64,000 bases of DNA, taken from NCBI RefSeq assembly GCF_026151205.1, contig NC_087078.1, forward strand, positions 8,634,675 to 8,698,674, read 5' to 3'. The notes beneath the pieces are model-generated. The model was given only the letters and a program-made list of their open reading frames with translations, was not told the DNA's origin and did no database searches. The stretch is from Bolinopsis microptera. Taxonomy: Eukaryota; Ctenophora; Tentaculata; Lobata; Bolinopsidae. A program made the position numbers and the translations under genes. Shown here piece after piece: positions 12,726 through 24,489 of this stretch; position 1 is the stretch's first letter, and each line of letters begins with the position of its first letter.

Positions 12726-13379
12726 CTGCCTGTATGTGATCCTAACGGTGGAGTTTGGGGCTGTGTCCCACTGTCTTAGGACTGTTCTACTGATAATATG
12801 CTTCATTATTTGTGCTTATTTGTGCTTCTTGGAATCTTGCAGGGGCAAGACAATGTGCTTCAATCAGCATCATACCTTTTCTGATTTCTATGGTAAACGT
12901 GTAAATTAGATTGTGATTTTGGTATAGTTTCTTACTGATACTCTTTCTTTCTGGGTAATTATTATTTATTATCAGTACGATAACGCCCTACCAATAATTA
13001 AGTAATAGGCTTCTTTGAGCCTAATGCTATCTGTGCAATTGTTCCTCGCCGGCTGATCGGTTTTAGTGCACAGGATAGTGTCCCACCGATAATTATTGTT
13101 CATCGGACACAGCTGTAACTCGTGGTAATCACATTAACTCATAATCCTAGATTTACGAATTTTTCGAATTCGAATTCTCCAACATATATTTTCTTTAACG
13201 CGTAATGAAAAACAAGAAGATCAAATATCCAACACAGCATGTTTCACTATATAGTTCTCTGGTTACAATGAGGTTAGCAAATAGAATTTGAAACTAATGT
13301 TCGAAAATTTGAAATTTAACGGCCCCTGACATGCACTACAGATCATGACAGACTCTACTTTTACATCTAGGAGAGGTTG

Positions 13380-13745
13380 CTTGTCAGCTGAATCTGTGTC
13401 ACGTGACCATGGAAACGTGTCATGTGACCATGGAAACCTGTCATGCGACGTCAGGGTCAAGTTTTGATTGTAGCAATTTTATGATTTCATGCTGGATACT
13501 ATCAAGTTTGCCAATTGTCAGCTGCTGTATAAAGTGAATTGTGGAACTGTTGCGAAATCATTGATAAATTTGCATTGTGAGTTTGTGCTGTACCTGTAGT
13601 GCGTTAAGTATTAACACATTGACAGTTTAACGTCAGTTTTGATAATTGCAATCGGCTTTCATAAATTGGTTTTATAACCTAATGAAGATTGATCTGTGAA
13701 TAGAGGAGAAGAATGATGACCATCGCATTTTCTACTGTAAGTTTT
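13380..13745 (+). promoter_or_regulatory. E-box module 2 with candidate first exon
   Basis: GTCACGTGAC (13398-13407) and GTCATGTGAC are each followed by CATGGAAAC. About 300 bp downstream a possible short first exon contains two ATG codons (13713 and 13716) and ends at a perfect GTAAGT donor (13737). The CCATGGAAAC element recurs in the module at 22.1 kb. Whether this leader joins the PDZ gene or another gene cannot be shown without RNA. Confidence 0.4.
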
Positions 13746-15719
13746 GATAATCTGAGTCAGAGTGCCATTGTACGTCCTATAGGACGCTTTTATGGCGGAT
13801 CCTTAAAGTGGGTACGAGAAAGTCAAGTTGCTCTTGGCACAGTTATCTTTTGAAAATACCACAATTTCGAATCAGAAAAAAAAAATAACTCGACCAAAAG
13901 AAAAGTTATACAAAACCAACTGTGCCGTTCTTCTTCAAAGCTGAAGATCAGCATACAAAGAGTAAACCATCAATCAATAAGCACTAAGCAGGCCAATGGA
14001 GTCTAAAGTCTCCAGCATCATCAAATTATAGTGTTTCATGTTTCACAGAACTCACATAATTAATACCCAATGAGATTCACTAGACCTCTAGACAAGGTTA
14101 ACTTACAAACATGAAGCAGATATAAAGCAAACATAAGCAGCCTCATCAGACTATAAACCATCCTATGTTTCGTGAAGCAGAACACATGTAATCAACAGTG
14201 AATGACTAGACAAGCTTAAAAACAATCAATGATGTCGTCTGGGCTAAGTTGTCGTGGGAACCGAGAAGAATATTCGCTGCTACGGAGTTAAGAACTATAA
14301 TAGCAATTAGCAAGGCTCTTATTAACTTATAAAGACACCTCATGACCACACGGAACTTGAGTATCATTATTGTACCTTTATCAAACTGTATCAAATAAGT
14401 TTGTGTTTGTGCACTGCCGAACGAGAGTAGGCCTTGGCGGAGTTACACCTACAACACGGAGTCGTGACACTATCCAATGTACTGTGAATTCAACTCTAAT
14501 TATTAGATCTGCTAGTAACTTAGTAATGTTGTTCAATATTTTGAGTAACGTTATTATTAGCGGTACTGTCCTTTGAGAACAAGTTTGACGTAGTTCAATA
14601 AGTTCGCAGTTCACAGTGGCGCACGCACAAGCAGTTCTCAGAGCTTAACATGAAGCACTCATTTCATAACCAACCCCTGGCTGCAGAGTATAGATTATAG
14701 AACTAGTGGACTCTACACCAGCTAATTGTCCTGGTTTTGGTGAGCTGCTTAATAAAGATTTATAATAGTAGTAATAGTAGCTTCGGCTGGTGATACCAGT
14801 CCCTGGCTCGTAGGACTACTAGCTGCTAGTATACTAGTAAAGTGCCATGGCACAGAGTGGCTTAGGATTACTGAATAGGAGATAAGTACCTCAGGTCATC
14901 CCACCACCGGGAGTGACGTAGCCTTGTTGTAAAAGTAGTAAACCACACATCTCATAGTGTAGAGGTCACAATATACGGTCATGGTAAGTAGACAGAGATA
15001 AGTAATGACAGAGAGATTGGTAATTGGGAGATTGGTACTGAAGTAGTATGGTAAGTAGTCAAGTCTGGTACTCAAGTAGTATGGTAAGTACTCAAGTAGC
15101 AGACCACGATATTCACACTACATTTACAACAGACTCTAATAAATTCTAAGGTATATGCCGTCTTGATCAATTGTCTTTGTAATTGGACAATTACAATTAG
15201 AATAACCAGTGAACATGTCTAGTATCTAACCGATCGGCTTTCAGTCTTTTGTTAGGACTGTGATCACCTTTGGATTGCAGGTTGCATACCTAAGTGTTTT
15301 CATCCATGGCGGAAAAGGGGCATTGGATCAGTTTCTCCTACCAACACTTCCCACGAGTGTAGGAAGCAAGCAACACTTCTTTCTCTCCCACAAGCAGCCC
15401 TACACTTCCCCGGCACCTTAATTTGGCTTATTGATCGGCACCCCGAATACCACCGACTTCCAGGAAGCTTTGGGAAAGCAATAGGTTAATTAAACATTAT
15501 ATTATAACCTGGTAGTGGTACTAGTAGGTGGCCGATCAGAAAACCCAGAGATTCGTCATCAAAACTGGGTGAATAAATTTATCTTGGATGTTGTTGCAAC
15601 TTTGCAATCAACAGAGTGTGAACCATTTCCATTCAACAAGCAGGTTACTTTCTCCCACAAGCAGCCCTACAGCTGCAATTTCTCCCCACCTAGTTATTAC
15701 TTTACTACAAACTCACCCC
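13746..15719. other. Non-coding stretch with small direct repeats
   Basis: No supported coding frame. Near 14990-15105 the phrase GGTAAGTA(G/C)TCAAGT recurs with ACTCAAGTAGTATGG. Two copies of CTCCCACAAGCAGCCCTACA occur, at about 15384 and 15652, indicating a small local duplication. Confidence 0.5.
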
Positions 15720-15724
15720 ACCCA

Positions 15725-15830
15725 CTCACTGGCCAATCAGGAGCCCGGAAACTGACCACGTGGAGAATATTAGCCAATCATAGCCAAGCAATTAGGAACA
15801 GCCGATAGTCAGTGGCCAATCAGCACGCAG
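15725..15830. promoter_or_regulatory. Triple CCAAT plus E-box module 3
   Basis: Three CCAATCA elements start at 15733, 15774 and 15816, spaced 41 and 42 bp, with CACGTG at 15757-15762. Regular spacing of CCAAT boxes at about four helical turns is typical of NF-Y-driven promoters lacking a TATA box. Function is inference. Confidence 0.45.
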
Positions 15831-17466
15831 TGGAGAATGAGGAGTGCAGATAGTTTCGAGTAGAGTAGTAACTAATAACTATTAAGTTAGTAACTGTTTG
15901 ATTGAGAAATGTTCATTGTTTTCGGTTGGATGGGTTTTGTAGTATGCATCCCGATTTTTCACCTCATTCTGTGTTCTGCTGCTGAATTTGACTGACTTGA
16001 TTTAAAGTACACAATGAACGTCCCGTGCCCAATGTCTCAAACCATTCTGCATATTGTGTCTATAAAGCATGACTGAAAGGAACACTGATTCAATGAATAA
16101 ACAGTTGGCTAATGGCTAGTGACCAGACATATGGTGGACAATAGAATAGATAAAATGTAAATTCACATCTCTTGTGGTTTTGAGCGAACATGAAACCAAA
16201 TAAAGTAATGGCAACTTGATAAATTGTCCCATCTTACAAAAGAATGCTACACACGCTCTCCCAAAAGTCTAGTTCATCAAATAACTCTATGGACTAGGAT
16301 ATATTTTCATAATAGGTCTACAATCTAATAAACAACATACAACAAAAGAATCTTTTTTCAACGAAGAATCTTCATAAATGAATATCGGTGGCAAAGCTCT
16401 TGCAGACTGAAAGCTTTAACTTTAATTTGCTCATTGAATATCGCATCCTTGGGAATTGTTGGTCGGTAAGAAACCTACTACATAATAAATATCACATAGA
16501 ACTCATGATAATAAATTACCCACATAATTGAATACTGTGATTAACGAAGTAAATTGCAGTATTTATAAATACTGTAAAACTAAACCACATTGTACACCCA
16601 CAGGCAATGACCAAACCACCCCCAAAGTATGGGTCTACAGAAATGTTTGCAGATCGGGAGAGGTTCGGTGAGTACAATAACGAATGAACTTGTTAATGAT
16701 TAAACATTTTAATAACTAAAGGCTACTCAAATTGCTGGGGGCTACAGGTTAAACAAAAGGTACACTGAAGTCAAAAAATAGAAATTAAACGGGTATAATT
16801 GACGTCATTTAGTAAAACTAGTAAGTAGCATGCTAAGTTTGGCAAGCAAAAGAACCTACTTGAGACAGGTGTGTTGCATACTTTTAAAGCTCAGTAATCT
16901 ACCTTAATTACACTTATAAGGGGTGTTATTAATTTAGATATTATTGGGTCTTTGCGTAGAACCTACCCGTCATTAGTCGTCACCAATTACTTTTTTAGAT
17001 TTTATAGATTATGTGAATTGGGTTTTTTTGCCAAATTTCATTAGTTAACTCGTAAAACCTGAATACGATGGAAATAATAATGAGCAACGCCACCCTTCAG
17101 TAGGCGTTTAATCTACTTTTCTAGGATGTCAGCTGATTGTCCAATTTTATGCGTTACCATGACAATCTCCTAATTAAATGCACGCTCGTCAAATCAGATC
17201 CCGATATCCAGGTCACATGACCAAACGGCTAATGAAATATCCTAAATACTACCGAGCTATCCGGTATGAGGTGGCTGCTAGGGATCCGAATATGATTAGT
17301 AAACATATAGTCTAGCATGAGAGTTCAATACTTCAATAGTTTGGTTCATTAGTTCAAGAGTTTGGTTCATTAGTGAAATAGTTTGGTTTATTGTTTAACC
17401 AACTGACTCATGTTTTATTCAGCTTTAAAACTAAAGACCTAAAGTAAGTGCACCTGATTAGTCTAA
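15831..17466. other. Non-coding stretch
   Basis: AT-rich sequence with no coding frame, splice-paired exon or clear repeat. A short direct repeat around TTTGGTTCATTAGT is visible near 17339-17390. Confidence 0.5.
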
Positions 17467-17576
17467 CACACGCGTTAGAAAGCCTACAATGTATGGTATC
17501 TAGAACTGATAGTAAGGATATTGCTCGATCTAGCCAGCTGTCGATCTGGCAACACTTTCTTACTGTTTCGACTATG
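17467..17576 (+). repeat. Dispersed ~110-bp repeat, copy A
   Basis: Starts CACACGCGTTAGAAAGCC and matches 19619-19730 with few substitutions. A further shared segment (TGCCAAATCG.CCAGTAC) is at about 18114 here but directly adjoins copy B at about 19743, so copy A appears split by inserted DNA. Confidence 0.75.
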
Positions 17577-18395
17577 CAGGACCATGAAAACCTTGCCTTG
17601 CATCATTAGTTTGATCACTACATGAATTGATAAGCCTCATTCCTCAATTATAAAGTTATAATGATCGGTATTCAGGTATTGGTAGCACATAAACAATAGG
17701 GTTGGGTTTCGTGGTTTATAAGGCTAAAAATACTCCTGTTTTAGTCCAATAAAACATTGTCCAAGCAAATCAACCGCTGATTATTAATGTGTGACATATA
17801 CTCGTTTCTTGAAATTAAAATCTCATATCTAGCATGAATTACAATAACACTTGTTTATCTCACATGTCATATTACTCACATGTGTTCATTCCAAACAAGT
17901 TTTAAAAATATGTAAGTTTTTAAAACACCGTTCATGAACTTATAGCGATGAACTGGACTATTCGTATGATATTGAGCGAGTTTTTCTAGTTGACTGTTTA
18001 TTTTTTGAATAATTTGTGCATTACCTGTCCGAAATAACTAATGGCCGTGGAATTCTGAACGGTAAGCTAAACTCTGACGAAAACCTACTTTTTTCGGCCT
18101 TTCGTTGATACTCTGCCAAATCGTCCAGTACTGTGATTATAAAGACTAGCAGGAACCCGTCTAACCCTAAAGCGGTGTCAAAACTCAAGAGAATAAAATA
18201 ATTATTACCTATTTAATTCGCGTTCTTGACACCACTTCGGGGTCCAAATTTCGGGCACTAAAATTCATATTCCTTGGCCAATTTTTATTTGTCCGTGCTG
18301 ATTTGAAGGCCATTAAAGCATTTTGAACCAGTCAAAAAAGTTTAAGTTGTATATTTTTACAGTTTTTGCGGAAAGTCGTGTTAAAGTTGATGCCC

Positions 18396-18421
18396 TGATA
18401 TATATATATATATACTTATAC
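18396..18421. repeat. (TA)n microsatellite
   Basis: Short run of TA dinucleotides directly beside the long palindrome. Confidence 0.6.
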
Positions 18422-18570
18422 CAAAATGAAACGACCGGTTGAGTCAGACAAATGTTTCAATCATGATACAAAACCATGATATCATCAGTGACAACAGTTG
18501 TCACTGATGATATCATGGTTTTGTATCATGATTGAAACATTTCTCTGACTCAACCGGTCGTTTCATTTTG
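18422..18570. repeat. 149-bp near-perfect palindrome
   Basis: Arms of 74 bases (18422-18495 and 18497-18570) are reverse complements with one mismatch and a single-base spacer (A at 18496). Outer ends are CAAAATGAAACG and CGTTTCATTTTG. It can form a hairpin with practically no loop, so it is a candidate palindromic MITE or foldback relic. No coding frame. Target-site duplications could not be defined because the flanks are TA-rich. Confidence 0.9.
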
Positions 18571-20307
18571 TATCTAGCTCTCGGCTTGCCGATTGAGCAC
18601 TGTAAGCAGACGACGCCACCCACAATTATATACTTATACCTATATATCGTCTCGCTTTATATATATACACTTATATACTAAGATATGACTTATAGAGATG
18701 ACTTATAGAGATTTGTCCCGGCTAAAATGCCGAATTTTCACCGGGACCGAACCGCGATCTTTTTCTAAATTTAAAAACATTTTTTTGCTAATTTTGTTAA
18801 ATTATCGAAACACTTTTCGACGACCTATATCGTTTCGCTTTATATATAGTAAGATACGGTATCTTAGAACTTTAGAAGCCATAATAAACCCTAATTGATA
18901 TATTTTAGATAAATATTGATATGTGAGCTTGGGCCCAAACTCGCCTATATCAGGGGCATTAATATAGATCGCAAATACATATTAAATCGGTAACTGCGAA
19001 TTGATTAAACAACACGTGCACTTGAACGAAAAGCAGACATTTGAACTTTTGTAGTACAAACTTCCACAGATTTACCAAATAAATTAAAATATAAGAAAGG
19101 TAAACGAACATCCGAGTCATGTGTCCACTGGAAAATGCAAACGCTTATGATGATCGTTTCGAGAATATAGTACTCTTTAAAACCAATTGGAATACAATTA
19201 CAAATATTTGTTAGTCCAAGAGTTGAAAAGTTGAACATCAGGTGCTGAGAAAATAATCTCCTGCAGAGCACAATTCTAGGAGTGAGGTGAGAAACTAAGC
19301 GAGTTAATTTTCCGAGCCTCGACTTGAAAAATCGTAATGGACAATTTCCTCTCCTTTTTGCCGTAATTATTGTCTTTGAAAATCATGTCTTTAGCCACAA
19401 AAGTACCATTACCGAAGCATAGAGCTGGGGATAATTTTCCAAGAAACGTTCATGCGGATGAACATTTTTCCCAATTTTGAACTAATGATTACTTTTAGAT
19501 TTTTTGAAAAATATATGATCATGATCGTAAATTATATTTATATGAAGAAGCCACTATTATAGTATTATTTTAAAAAAAATTATTCAACATTTGCTAGATG
19601 TGACCACTGACCAACGCCACACGCGTTAGAAAGCCTACAATGTATGATATCTAGGACTGGTAGTGAGGATATTGCTCGATCTAGCCAGCTGTCGATCTGG
19701 CAACACTTTCTTACTGTTTCGATCATGCATTTCATTGATACCTTGCCAAATCGACCAGTACAGTGATTATAAAGATGTCGTTAACATTTAATGTCAAGCA
19801 TAATATGATTTAGATAAGAATATCAGATTGAAATATCGAAGATAAGCCATGCTTCCGGGAAAAGTAAATTAACATTAACAGTTTGTAAATAACTGGTGTG
19901 ATTAATTAATTAGCTTGAAACCCTAAAATGTTTTGTTCATAAATCCTTGAGGACACTACGCCAGTCTTATTATTAGGAATGAACTTGACATCACTATCCA
20001 TTCCTTCCCTTAAAAATGGAAAGTTCCGCCATTACGATAAGACGGAAACAGAACACCTAAAGTAGAGACTAGAGCAATGTCTGAGAAACAGACTTTAAAA
20101 ACTAAAATAATGGGTTCTGCAGACATCTCTTGAATGAAAATTGAAAGTTATCACAGTACCAGTCTATTCTAAATAGATCCGGAACCTTTCTAATTGGCAG
20201 TCAATTGTTTATCTCTCACGTGAAAAGCAACTTGATGCAACATTCAAAAAATCGGACATATCATGTGAGCCATAGAATATGGTGTTAGAATGAAATAAAA
20301 GGATTCA
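18571..20307. other. Non-coding stretch with repeat copy B
   Basis: No coding frame is supported. Two related ATATCGT(C/T)TCGCTTTATATA phrases occur near 18644 and 18825. Copy B of the 110-bp repeat lies at 19619-19730. Confidence 0.5.
19619..19730 (+). repeat. Dispersed ~110-bp repeat, copy B
   Basis: Direct match to 17467-17576, including CTCGATCTAGCCAGCTGTCG. Continuous with the downstream TGCCAAATCG segment that is displaced in copy A. Confidence 0.75.
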
Positions 20308-20640
20308 TTAAATTACAAAAATTGTTTCATTATGTTTATCCTTCAAACAATCAGTGTATCCCATGTTGCAGTCGCCGGGTCGCCCAGTCGATATACTAGC
20401 TTGGCGGTTCTGTTCATCAAAACAATCAAATGGTCTGGAAAACAATTTTAATGCGGCGGGGATTTCCCAAACAAGCAAGCATTTCTTGCGAATCTGGCGA
20501 AAAGCTTGCAAAATATCATCTTGAAGAGATAAGAAATGAAAAGGGTTACCTTCAAAGTACATGTATAATTGTATAAGGCTCTCGAAATCCCGCTCATTGG
20601 AATTAGGAAATGAGGTATTTTGGAGGAATTTGAAGATCAT
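20308..20640 (-). CDS. Hypothetical 110-aa open frame, possibly exonic
   Basis: The frame is open for 110 codons from ATG and has more coding-like composition than its neighbours, with helical stretches such as LQDDILQAFRQIRKKCLLVW and the polar motif PFDCFDEQNR. It has no signal peptide or membrane segment. A GT donor-like site (GAAGGTAACC) near codon 35 means it could instead be part of an exon. I do not recognise a family and found no partner exons. Real coding status is uncertain. Confidence 0.3.
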   Translation of the reverse strand: MIFKFLQNTSFPNSNERDFESLIQLYMYFEGNPFHFLSLQDDILQAFRQIRKKCLLVWEIPAALKLFSRPFDCFDEQNRQASISTGRPGDCNMGYTDCLKDKHNETIFVI

Positions 20641-21025
20641 TAATCTCCCGATTAACTGGGATGAATGTTAAAGGAGTCTTGGATTACGACTTGGAACCCG
20701 GAATTGTATTCTTTAAGAGCAACTGTATTTTTCTTAGAGATGTTTTTCTTCTGATGGTTATAGTATTAGAGAGTGTACTCTGCTTCCTAATCAGCTAATC
20801 AGCTTATACGTGCTACGTCATAAACAATAATAGACAACAGTAAAATTTTCCCTCAGATTTTGTTCGCTAATCACAATTTTCCTAATCTATGACGGCGATG
20901 GTCTTCAAATTTTATCTGCTGGATTGCTTGACAAATCACGAAACCTTTGTGTCCAGCTTGAATCGGAGCAGAAAATTACACTGCAAAATGATCCTGCTAG
21001 TATGACACTGCATGGCAATTGCGCT

Positions 21026-21254
21026 ACCGGGGCCAATCTGTCAGAGACCACGTGACAATTTAAACAGCTGTGATTGGTCAATTGTTTATCACGTGACTTG
21101 TGATTGGTCGATTGGTGATCACGTGACCTTGATTACTCACGCCCGGACAAGGACAGATATTTTTCAGAGATAGGATCCTGTTTCCAGTTTGTTTCTCTTG
21201 TTTTGTGTTGTGAAAACTGTGTTCTGATAATCTAATGATGGTCACTTGGTAAGT
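21026..21254 (+). promoter_or_regulatory. Triple E-box/CCAAT module 4 with candidate first exon
   Basis: CACGTGAC occurs at about 21049, 21090 and 21120, interleaved with CCAAT or its complement ATTGG at about 21032, 21073, 21103 and 21111. A potential leader exon ends at a perfect GTAAGT donor (21249) just after two ATG codons (21235 and 21238). This is the densest such module in the window. Use as an alternative promoter of the PDZ gene is inference. Confidence 0.5.
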
Positions 21255-21590
21255 TACGATCTCTTTAGAGGTCTACAAACCCATTAAGACCGTTGTATTA
21301 ACTATAGGCTTCACAAAATGTAAGCAACAACTTTGAATTAAGTGTTATCAGTCAACAGTGCATTGTTAGGTTTATGGACTTATCTATCGGCACATACAAT
21401 CCTCCATTTCTCGATCTCCGCACGAGCTCCCCGACTGCATTCATATATTCAATTAGCATTGTTTATTCTTCGTCAGTACTATGCAACGTATGTATAACGC
21501 GACTTGGTAATAATAAATAATTGGCACCATTGAACCTATGATCGTGCTCAGAGCCAGAGAGTTGCACAGCGGGGAACCATTACGATTAGG

Positions 21591-21656
21591 AACTAACCGG
21601 TAGTGGTCCTTGTTAGGTACCTTAACTAACCGGTAGTGGTCCTTGTTAAGTACCTT
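21591..21656. repeat. 33-bp direct repeat, two copies
   Basis: Two head-to-tail units starting AACTAACCGGTAGTGGTCCT, differing by about one base. Confidence 0.8.
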
Positions 21657-21930
21657 AACTATCTGGTAGACTACCACCAGTCAGACCCCGTCATTTGTAT
21701 CCAGATATCGTGTTACGCTGACTGCCACTGGTTGCAGGTTGTGTAATCTCCGGAAATAAGTCTTTAGTTACAGGAAGAAGACTAGATCACTAGTTAGTGA
21801 GATAGTGGGAAAGTGGGTGGTTGGTAAGTTTCAAGAGATTCAATCACATGGCATGGATTGATATCCAGGATCCATCCAATTACCCACCATGCAACTTGGA
21901 GTAAAACCCCACCAAGGTTCTGTATCTTTT

Positions 21931-22291
21931 GTGGTCACGTGATAAAACGCTCTGCTCTGATTGGATCCCGGTTTCCCTGGGCGATCTGTCATTGGTGGAG
22001 AGTTCCGGGTAGAGTAACAAGACCTAACTCCGCTCTCAGGTGGCACTTTGTACTCTGGTCCAGCTAAAATCTAATTTTCGGGGGGTGAGGTCCTGTCAGA
22101 GGGCTGGAAACTGGTCACGTTACCATGGAAACTGAACACGTGGGCAGCACGTGCTGTCATATTCAATTGAAATAGGTTAATGTCAGTACTACGTGCTTTA
22201 TAATGACACACTGGAGATTTGTACAGCTTACTCTTAGTTTTACTAACTTAGTTTTGAATTGTTTTGTTTGAAATAGATCCACGATGTAAGT
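21931..22291 (+). promoter_or_regulatory. E-box/CCAAT module 5 with TATA-like site and leader donor
   Basis: GTCACGTGAT (21935), GATTGG (21959) and CATTGGTGGAG (21990) are followed by ACCATGGAAAC, ACACGTGG (22136) and GCACGTGC (22147). A TATA-like CTTTATAATG lies near 22196, and a perfect GTAAGT donor (22286) follows about 80 bp later. This is the module nearest to the first recognised exon of the PDZ gene (23027), so it is the best candidate for its main promoter and non-coding leader exon. Confidence 0.5.
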
Positions 22292-23026
22292 TCCAATTCT
22301 TAGAAAGTTTTAGTTATGATTAGTTTCGATGTTTCATTCCTGGTTGACAGATTTTATAACTGGCCAAATCCCAAAAATTAAACAAAATACCCCGGCAAAT
22401 TCTAAGGGATCCTGTGATTGTCGTACCATGACCATCGTATCGTACCAGCTAATAATTGAATAACGACCATACAGTCACAATACATATCCATCAACGAGGT
22501 GGTCACCTATTCGCTTTGATCCTGACCGTCCGACTCGCAAAGTTTCAACTTATACCATATTGTTTTTTGTCCGGAGCAAGAATAAAACCACCTAATGATA
22601 ATCGGCCCACTATAATTCTATCACAGAGTAACGTGTAATCAGGGGTGTTCCTTAGTATCCTGCAGTTATTCGTCTGATAAAGATCTGAGTTTTAACCGAC
22701 GTTATTCGTCTATTAAAGATAAATATCTTAACTTTATATTAGCCGACACCTAAGAGCTGAGTTAGTATCTAAACACGAGATAATTGGTTTGGTTTTATTT
22801 CTCAGTTTCATGCGGCGTTCATTAGACTTTTTTGCGCTTACTCAAGCTGAAGTTAACCGTGAACTAGGTGAAACGTTTTAAATCAACAAATTTAGCAACA
22901 AATACATGTTTTAACGGTGTGATCATTGCTGCAATTGAAGAGATTTGTAACTCAAGAAACATAATATTATTCTAGAAAGAAAAGGGGATGTCACATGACC
23001 CGCAAATGACACTCGTATCTCCGCAG

Positions 23027-24489
23027 GTCCCTCCCGAGCAACGAAGAGCATGACGGACCTCGGGTCCGGTCGATCTGCTAACTTCAAACCAGTTAGTGTT
23101 CTCGAGTCTCTTAATAGCAGGTAACAAAGATAATTCAGTGTCCGTGACTGTTGATAATAATTAGAATGTGTGTTCGACTGCTACATTTAAAACCTTGCTC
23201 AACAAATCATTAAATAAACATTAAACATGAATACACACAATAAAGTTCTTACCTAGCAGCTACCCACTACCCATGCTCAAACAAGCCTTCCTTTTTAGAA
23301 TAGAACAAAGACAGCGGATAAACGGAAGAAACAGTCTTCTAACCTCGCCTGACAACAAGACGAGTGCAACTAAAACAAGTGCAACTAAAACGAGTGCAAC
23401 TAAAACGAGTGCAACTAAAACGAGTGCTGGATTCAGTGTATCCAGTTCAACAGTGGGGAGCACGGATCACTTCAGATCCGAGCAACCAGTAGCACCTGCT
23501 CCTTCTAGTGATAAGGTTTAATTTTGTAATTTTCACCTGGTTCTGGTTTTTGCCTTTTAATAATAATTGCGTGATGGTGGTTAAGCAAGGTTAATTTTGT
23601 AAGTGTAACTTTCACCTGGTTGTAATTCTGGTTGCCGTAGTTTAATTCATGTTACGTAAAGATGTAAAGCAATTTCGTAAGAAGATGTTTAACGATCTGA
23701 TCTTGAAAGTTAGTAATTTTCCTCAGCGGTTTTACTTTAAGTCTGATAAATTAGAATTAAAGTTGAAACCAGGGTGTTTTAAACGGTCTGGAACTTGGAA
23801 AGATAACACGAAATGATTTAGCGCAGACCAGCTGCGTATAATTCAGTATGAGTAACTACGACATATTTATCATGTCGTTGTTATAATTGTAACGCATTAT
23901 CTGGCTGTTGGTGCGATTAAAAACGTTCAAATTACTCATTCGTACTCAGAAATTGCTTTCAGTATCAAGTTAGCGCACGTTTATAATTACACAGAAAGGC
24001 AAAAAGTCTGCTAATAAATAAATAAACGGACCCAGTCCCAATATCCAAATGTTAAACATTTCTATATTCAAGAATAAGTTTTGCAAACCAATTTCGCGAT
24101 CAAAAGCATACAGCTCACGTACAGACGTCAATAAAATCGAACAAAATGTCTGTCTGGCTCTCTCACTAAGATACAAAACAGCTTCACGTGGTTAAGTATT
24201 AATTTCAAGTACCGTGCTTTCCAGGTGGTAACTAATAACTCTTATTGAAAAGGGCCAGTGAAGTGTGAACCATCTGGCATCTTACGAAGTTATTTTTATC
24301 ATGATACAAAACAGAAAAAGAAACGCGACCAACTACAATCAAACCGCCTTTTGATGTAATTCTGAAAGTTACCTTAATTAAGTCTTTAATTAATAATTAA
24401 TTTCCCACCTTTCAGGGCATCTGCAAGCCAAGGAAAGTCGAGCTGTACAAAAAGAGCATACTTTCTTCAGCTACAGAAAAGAATATTAG
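23027..24489 (+). CDS. PDZ-scaffold gene: N-terminal exons 1-3
   Basis: Exon 1 (23027-23120) follows TCCGCAG and is open in the frame containing ATG 23050; it ends NSLNSR-like at AG/gtaaca. Exon 2 (23299-23515) follows CTTTTTAG and encodes RIEQRQRINGR, then five TSATK-type repeats, then a Ser/Pro stretch ending SSDK. Exon 3 (24416-24489) follows CCTTTCAG and encodes a basic helix (KPRKVELYKKSIL). The phases 2, 0, 2 join without a stop into the next exon. Residues before ATG 23050 in exon 1 are also open, so an upstream start remains possible. Confidence 0.65.

Noticed and set aside
23260-23463. Minus-strand frame with ALVLV repeats
   Set aside because: Reverse reading of the TSATK coding repeat in exon 2 of the PDZ gene.
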